DNA of 64,000 nucleotides, taken from CAZZHG01 sp964653655 (GTDB lineage Bacteria; Bdellovibrionota; FAC87; UBA2466). Made by a program: the position numbers and the translations under genes. The stretch covers positions 1-64,000 of the forward strand of contig CAZZHG010000011.1 of the NCBI GenBank assembly GCA_964653655.1. Reading direction: 5' to 3'. The notes under the pieces were generated by a model. That model was given only the letters and a program-made list of their open reading frames with translations. It was not told the DNA's origin and searched no databases. This document shows positions 59,321-64,000 of the stretch, piece by piece; the stretch's first letter is position 1; every line of letters begins with the position of its first letter.

Positions 59321-60829
59321 ATGACGAAATCCGAAGAGACTTCGAAATACGCCGCCTCTCACCGCAGCCGAGGGCTGCCGGAATCCGCCTACCGCCCCCT
59401 GGGAAGGACGGGCTGGAAGGTCTCTTCAGTGGGCTTTGGAACCTACCGGGGCGGGGAAGATAACCCCGATCAGGCTCAGGCTCTCCGCGAAGCCCTGCTC
59501 GCAGGCTGCAACCTCATCGATACCTCCACTAACTATACGGACGGGGGAAGCGAGAAGACGGTAGGCATGGTCGTGCGTACCCTGGAGGCGAAGCTGCCCG
59601 GCGGAAGGCCTGGGGTCGTTCTCGTTTCCAAGGTCGGGTACGTCCAAGGGTCAAATCTCGAGCTCGCCCAAGCGCGGGAACAATCGGGAACCCCCTTCCC
59701 CGACATGGTGAAATATTCTCCCGATTGCTGGCACTGCATGAGCCCGGAGTTCATCGACGCCCAGCTCACGCTTTCGCTTAAACGGCTCGAAATGCCGAGC
59801 CTCGATGTCTATCTCATCCACAATCCCGAATACTTTTTCTCGGACGCGGATCACCGGCAATCCAAGACTCCGCTCCCGGAGAGGCGCGAGGAGTTTTACC
59901 GCCGCATCGAAGCCGCCTTCCGCCAGCTGGAAAAGGAAGTCGAACGGGGCCGGATTCTCCACTACGGAGTTTCCTCCAACACCTTCGGCACGACCGAAGA
60001 CGACACTGAGTTCACCTCGGTGAGCGCTATGTGGAAAATCGCCCAAGAGATTTCCCCCAATCATCATTTTTCCGTCGTGCAGCTGCCGGCGAATTTGCTC
60101 GAGTCGGGGCCCTTTCTGAACCGCAACAACGAGGGAGTGAGCGCGGTGGAGTTCTGCCGCCGCAACGGACTCGGCGTGCTGGTGAACCGGCCGCTGAACG
60201 CCCTTAGCGGCAACCGGCTCTTTCGGCTCGCGGATCTGCCGGCCCCCGAGGGGCCCGCGGCCGTCGGCGATTGCCTCAACGAAGTCGCCGAGCTGGAAGA
60301 GGAGTTCGTTTCCACCCTCGGCCGCACGTTGCGCTTCAAGTCCGCCGAGCACACGGCGAAGGATCTGTTCCGCTGGAGTCTCGACTTGGTTCCCGAGCGC
60401 ACGGAATCGCTATCGCCCGATCAGTGGGGTTATCTGGAATCGCAAGTCATCTTGCCCCAGACCCACGATCTGCTGGAGCAGCTCGCCCCCGCCTTCGGTG
60501 AAGGGCAGCGCGAGCCCTGGCAGGCCTGGCAGAGAAAATATCTGACGGCGCTGGGACAGCTTTTATCGGCGATCCGCTTCCGGACGACCGAGCCGAGCCG
60601 GAAAATCGGCCGGGAGATTCAAGCTAAGCTCGCCCCGCATCTTCCGGCGAGCGCCCAAACCCTTCCCTTCTCCCAAAAAGCGATTGCGACTCTCGCCTTC
60701 ACTCCCGGCGTGTCTTGTGTCTTGAATGGAATGAGAAGGCCGAGCTACGTCGAGGACTCGCTCGCGGTGCTGAAGCTCGATCCGTGGGACGTCACTCCCA
60801 AGTGGTACGAAGACCTCAAGGCACCCTAA
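59321..60829 (+). CDS. Long aldo/keto reductase-like protein
   Basis: A 502-residue protein whose first 330 residues are an aldo/keto reductase. Signatures are RPLGRTGWKVSSVGFGTYRGG, NLIDTSTNYTDGGSE with catalytic Asp/Tyr, SKVGYVQG, DVYLIHNPEY and the NADPH end FTPGVSCVLNGMRRPSYVEDSL. The extra 170-190 residues (about 300-470) form an inserted helical region not found in ordinary 300-350-residue members. Substrate unknown. It converges on the metal-binding protein gene, overlapping 14 bases. Confidence 0.85.
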   Translation: MTKSEETSKYAASHRSRGLPESAYRPLGRTGWKVSSVGFGTYRGGEDNPDQAQALREALLAGCNLIDTSTNYTDGGSEKTVGMVVRTLEAKLPGGRPGVVLVSKVGYVQGSNLELAQAREQSGTPFPDMVKYSPDCWHCMSPEFIDAQLTLSLKRLEMPSLDVYLIHNPEYFFSDADHRQSKTPLPERREEFYRRIEAAFRQLEKEVERGRILHYGVSSNTFGTTEDDTEFTSVSAMWKIAQEISPNHHFSVVQLPANLLESGPFLNRNNEGVSAVEFCRRNGLGVLVNRPLNALSGNRLFRLADLPAPEGPAAVGDCLNEVAELEEEFVSTLGRTLRFKSAEHTAKDLFRWSLDLVPERTESLSPDQWGYLESQVILPQTHDLLEQLAPAFGEGQREPWQAWQRKYLTALGQLLSAIRFRTTEPSRKIGREIQAKLAPHLPASAQTLPFSQKAIATLAFTPGVSCVLNGMRRPSYVEDSLAVLKLDPWDVTPKWYEDLKAP

Positions 60830-61697
60830 CGGCGAAGGGCCAGGTCCAGAGCCGGCCGCCGTGCTTGAACTGCACCCAGATTCCATATCTTCCCGGTTTA
60901 GGGAAGGTGGCGTGGAACTCGATTTCGGAAATTTTCTTGGGCGGCACCCCATGCGGCGGGTGAGCGTGCAGGTACTCGGAAAGATCTTCGTGGATGCCAA
61001 CACAGTGTCCGAGGGCGCCCAAATAGTTCTCCAATCCCTCGACGGGCTTTCCATTTTTTTGGACTTTGATCCGAATAGACGTACCGACTCCGGCTTTGAC
61101 GTCTTTCGGCAGTTCTAGATTAAGGACAAAATCTTCCTGAGAGACGCGACTCCAAACGCGGTCTTTCTTCGGCTCCGACTTTTTCGCCCGTGAAGGGAGC
61201 GGGCGTTGAGAAGGAGCGCCGGCTGCCTGCAGCGGATGGAAGGACGCCTGGGCCGGATACCCTTTCGGAGTGAAATCCGCGATGGCTATGTAGTTCCCGC
61301 CGGCCGGAAAGGTCGCGTCCAAATGGTACCTGCCCTCGGAATCTCCTTCCGGATGCACATGCTCAAACCAGGAGAGATCCTGGGACACGAGAAACAGATG
61401 GATCTTCTTCTCGTGAACCACTTCCAAGTCTTTGACGAGAGAGCCGTCTTTTCTAAGCGTGGCAGTGAAGGTGAGCTTCGCGGGCTTGCCGGCCTCGGGT
61501 TTCTCCGGCGAAACATCGAGTTTCATGCGCACGGCATCAGGTGTGACCGTCGGCACCATCTCCATGCCGCACTTCGGGCATTTGCCGGGGGCGGAGTACG
61601 TCTTCTCCCCCTCGCATCGCATGGGACAACGGTAAGATTCCGCGCCAAGTAGCGGAGCCGTGAAAGCGAGCAACCAAAGAAAGATCAGGGCCTTCAC
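60816..61697 (-). CDS. Exported heavy-metal-binding-domain protein
   Basis: A 293-residue exported protein (MKALIFLWLLAFTAPLLGA). It has YRCPMRCEGEKTYSAPGKCPKCGMEM, a heavy-metal-binding domain (HMBD type), then a beta-sandwich region (FTATLRKDGSLVKDLEVVHEKKIHLFLV, YHLDATFPAGGNYIAIADFTPKG) and a His-rich C-terminus (HAHPPHG). The domain order is that of copper-related periplasmic proteins. It starts by GTG overlapping the gmd stop (GTGA), so it is translationally coupled to gmd. Confidence 0.85.
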   Translation of the reverse strand: MKALIFLWLLAFTAPLLGAESYRCPMRCEGEKTYSAPGKCPKCGMEMVPTVTPDAVRMKLDVSPEKPEAGKPAKLTFTATLRKDGSLVKDLEVVHEKKIHLFLVSQDLSWFEHVHPEGDSEGRYHLDATFPAGGNYIAIADFTPKGYPAQASFHPLQAAGAPSQRPLPSRAKKSEPKKDRVWSRVSQEDFVLNLELPKDVKAGVGTSIRIKVQKNGKPVEGLENYLGALGHCVGIHEDLSEYLHAHPPHGVPPKKISEIEFHATFPKPGRYGIWVQFKHGGRLWTWPFAVRVP

Positions 61698-62650
61698 TTG
61701 GAGTGGCGCTTCAGATCGGCCTTAACCATCAGCTCGATCATCTGCTCGAACGACGTTTCCGGCTTCCAGCCGAGAATCGTCTTCGCCCGGGTCGGATCGC
61801 CAAGCAGCTGGTCGACTTCGGCGGGCCGCATGAACGCCGGATCCATCTTGATGTGGTCTTTGTAGTTGAGTCCTACGCTGCTGAAGGCGATTTCGGCGAA
61901 TTCCCGCACCGTGTGCATCTGCCCCGTGGCCACGACGAAGTCGGACGGGGTTTTCGTCTGGAGCATCATCCACATCGCGCGGACGTAATCGCCGGCAAAA
62001 CCCCAGTCGCGTCTGGCGTCGAGGTTGCCCATGAGAAGTTCCTTGGCGAGGCCGAGTTTGATGCGGGCGGCGCCGTCGGTGATCTTTCTCGTCACGAACT
62101 CGAGTCCCCGGCGCGGAGACTCGTGGTTGAACAAAATTCCCGACACCGCGAACATACCGTAGCTTTCCCGGTAGTTCACCGTGATGTGGTGGCCGAAAGC
62201 TTTTGATACGCCGTAGGGGCTGCGCGGATAAAACGGGGTGTCCTCGCTCTGGGGAACTTGGCGGACCTTACCGAACATCTCGGAGCTCGATGCCTGGTAG
62301 AACTTCGCCGTCGGGCACATCGCCCGGATGGCTTCCAGAATGCGGCAAACGCCGATGGCGGTGAACTCCGCCGTCAAAACCGGCTGGCTCCACGAAGTGG
62401 GCACGAAAGACTGAGCGGCGAGGTTATAAACCTCGTCGGGCTGCACGATACGGACCGCTTCACGCAGCGAAACCTCGTCGAGAAGATCCGCTTGTAGAAA
62501 CTGAATGCGGTTTCGGATGGGCTCGATGCGCTCGAAATTTTCCGAGGAGGAGCGCCGGATGATTCCGTAAACCTGATACCCCTTCGCGAGAAGAAACTCG
62601 GCGAGGTAGGAGCCGTCCTGTCCTGTAATGCCTGTGATCAGCGCTTTCAT
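61694..62650 (-). CDS. gmd: GDP-mannose 4,6-dehydratase
   Basis: A 318-residue short-chain dehydrogenase/reductase making GDP-4-keto-6-deoxymannose, precursor of fucose, rhamnose and perosamine in surface polysaccharides. Motifs: ALITGITGQDGSYLAEFLL (cofactor), VYNLAAQSFVPTSW, the catalytic SSSEMFGK and SPYGVSKAFGH (Y-x3-K), and the family tail RRDWGFAGDYVRAM. AGAGGATCCA precedes the ATG. It lies 12 bases after gatB. No fucose synthase gene is nearby. Confidence 0.95.
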   Translation of the reverse strand: MKALITGITGQDGSYLAEFLLAKGYQVYGIIRRSSSENFERIEPIRNRIQFLQADLLDEVSLREAVRIVQPDEVYNLAAQSFVPTSWSQPVLTAEFTAIGVCRILEAIRAMCPTAKFYQASSSEMFGKVRQVPQSEDTPFYPRSPYGVSKAFGHHITVNYRESYGMFAVSGILFNHESPRRGLEFVTRKITDGAARIKLGLAKELLMGNLDARRDWGFAGDYVRAMWMMLQTKTPSDFVVATGQMHTVREFAEIAFSSVGLNYKDHIKMDPAFMRPAEVDQLLGDPTRAKTILGWKPETSFEQMIELMVKADLKRHSK

Positions 62651-62662
62651 TGGATCCTCTTT

Positions 62663-64000
62663 CTAGCTATCGAGCAATTTCTTGACCAGTTCGTTGAGTA
62701 CCTTGGGATTTGCCTGCCCCTGGGTCTCTTTCATGACTTGTCCCACGAAGAAGCCGAGCAGCTTCACCTTGCCGGCCTTGTAATCGGCGAGCTGCGAAGG
62801 ATTGGCCGCCATGCATTTACGGATGGCGGCTTCCAAAGCTCCCGTGTCGTTAATCTGGGTAAGCCCTTTTTCCTTGATGACGTCCTTCGGGGATTTGCCC
62901 GCGGTGAACATGTCGTCGAAAACGGTTTTGGCGATCTTGCCGCTGATTTCCCCAGACTCGATGAGCGAGACCAGGGTGCCGAGGTTCACGGACGTAACCG
63001 GTGTGGCGTCGATTTCCTTGCCGACGGCATGTAGCCGACCGAGAAGCTCGTTCATCACCCAGTTGGCGGCCGGTTTGGCGGCCTTGCACTCGGCGACGAC
63101 CTCTTCGTAAAAACGGGACAGCTCGCGCGAGGAAGTGAGCACGCCGGCGTCGTAGGACGACAGTCCGTGCTGCGCCATGAAGCGGGCGCGTTTTGCGTCC
63201 GGCAGCTCCGGCAAATTCTTGCGAATCTCTTCCATCCACTCCTTGGTGATCAGCAGCGGCGGCAGATCGGGCTCGGGGAAATAGCGGTAGTCGTTCGCCT
63301 CTTCCTTTTCCCGCATCACTTCGGTGATGTCTTTGGCCGGATCGTAACTTCTGGTCTGCTGGCGGATTTTTTCGCCCGCTTCGACGGCCTTTATCTGGCG
63401 CGTGATCTCGTACTCGATGGCGCGCTCGACGAAACGGAAAGAGTTGATGTTTTTCAGCTCGGTTCTCGTCCCAAACTTGGTGGCGCCCTTGAGCCGCACG
63501 GAAATGTTCGCGTCGCAGCGGAAACTGCCTTCGTCCATGTTGCCGTCGCAAACGTCGGCATAGCGAAGGATGCTGCGCAGCTTTCGAAGGTACTGGCCCG
63601 CCTCTTCGGCGGTTCGCATGTCGGGCTCGCTCACGATTTCGCAAAGCGGAACGCCCGCCCGGTTTAGATTCACTCGGGTGCCGGCGAAATCGTGGACGTT
63701 TTTGCCGGCGTCTTCCTCGAAATGGATGCGGGTGATGCCGACTTTCTTCTCGGTCCCGTCCTTCAAATGAATCATCAGGTGACCGCCCGTGCAGAAGGGG
63801 CGCTCGTACTGACTGATCTGATAGCCCTTGGGCAGATCGGGATAGAAGTAGTTTTTGCGCGCGAAAATGCTTTCCGGGTAAACGGTGCCTTCCACGGCGA
63901 GAGCCGCGCGAACGCCGAGCTCGATGGCTCCCTGATTGATGACCGGAAGCGAGCCGGGCTGGCCCGTACAGACCGGGCAAATCTGCGTGTTAGGCTCCGC
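62663..64000 (-). CDS. gatB: Asp-tRNA(Asn)/Glu-tRNA(Gln) amidotransferase subunit B (partial)
   Basis: GatB without its N-terminus, which lies beyond the right edge. The visible part starts AEPNTQICPVCTGQPGSLPV, near the Cys-x-x-Cys zinc site, followed by YFYPDLPKGYQISQYERPF and DANISVRL, and ends with the YqeY-type tail (LLGFFVGQVMKETQGQANPKVLNELVKKLL). GatB with GatA and GatC converts misacylated Asp-tRNA or Glu-tRNA to Asn-tRNA or Gln-tRNA. GatA/C are not in the window. Confidence 0.96.
   Translation of the reverse strand, partial: AEPNTQICPVCTGQPGSLPVINQGAIELGVRAALAVEGTVYPESIFARKNYFYPDLPKGYQISQYERPFCTGGHLMIHLKDGTEKKVGITRIHFEEDAGKNVHDFAGTRVNLNRAGVPLCEIVSEPDMRTAEEAGQYLRKLRSILRYADVCDGNMDEGSFRCDANISVRLKGATKFGTRTELKNINSFRFVERAIEYEITRQIKAVEAGEKIRQQTRSYDPAKDITEVMREKEEANDYRYFPEPDLPPLLITKEWMEEIRKNLPELPDAKRARFMAQHGLSSYDAGVLTSSRELSRFYEEVVAECKAAKPAANWVMNELLGRLHAVGKEIDATPVTSVNLGTLVSLIESGEISGKIAKTVFDDMFTAGKSPKDVIKEKGLTQINDTGALEAAIRKCMAANPSQLADYKAGKVKLLGFFVGQVMKETQGQANPKVLNELVKKLLDS

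Overview
The window is gene-dense, fairly G+C-rich bacterial chromosome. No genus can be named from sequence alone. The best fit is a Gram-negative delta-proteobacterial or Bdellovibrionota-like organism. The support is an SRP RNA-dnaX-ebfC-recR-mglA block ending in an MglA-type polarity GTPase, many short exported proteins and outer-membrane barrels, a LysM lipoprotein, a CheX/receiver pair, and secreted proteases (papain, M23, caspase-like). That placement is inference.

Bases 1 to about 6.82 kb are the end of an integrated element. On the minus strand lie a partial replication/regulator-like gene, an AlpA excisionase/regulator and an unknown element gene. Facing away is a tight three-gene cargo operon: a winged-helix-like protein, a GHKL (Hsp90/MutL-type) ATPase and a DndB/DGQHR-family protein. 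A P4-type tyrosine integrase converges on it. This operon is the strongest candidate for an undescribed, probably anti-phage, system. A short tRNA-3'-end-like sequence beyond the integrase may be the attachment site.

From 6.9 to 20 kb: small exported proteins, a DUF6174 protein, a nitroreductase, a long glycosyltransferase, a LysM lipoprotein, then a DUF4331 module (TPR protein, DUF4331 split over two genes, outer-membrane barrel, HupE/UreJ-like protein). After it come a receiver/CheX pair and an Ig-like surface protein, with a long imperfect inverted repeat between. From 20 to 31 kb: YgiQ radical SAM protein, a disulfide-rich exported protein, a secreted caspase-like protein, SrkA kinase, and a possible polar-lipid group (Gfo/Idh/MocA oxidoreductase, CDP-alcohol phosphatidyltransferase, class III aminotransferase, Aur1-like PAP2 enzyme).

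From 31 to 38 kb: SRP RNA, dnaX, ebfC, recR and mglA, then trmO and exported proteins including a tandem pair. At 38.15 kb is tRNA-Asn(GTT), followed by degenerate copies of its 3' end, a repeat protein with 45-residue units and an S51-like lipoprotein: a small accessory hotspot. From 40 to 57 kb: mostly exported or membrane proteins of unknown role, with M23 and papain-family peptidases, an ArsC-like protein, MsrA, DUF481, a rhomboid protease and an exported methyltransferase-like protein. From 57 to 64 kb: a BolA-Grx4-DsbD-alpha-glycosyltransferase operon, an enlarged aldo/keto reductase, and gatB-gmd-metal-binding protein, with gatB running off the right edge.

Starts were chosen by reading Shine-Dalgarno sequences and signal peptides. 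All family assignments rest on recognised motifs, not on database searches.
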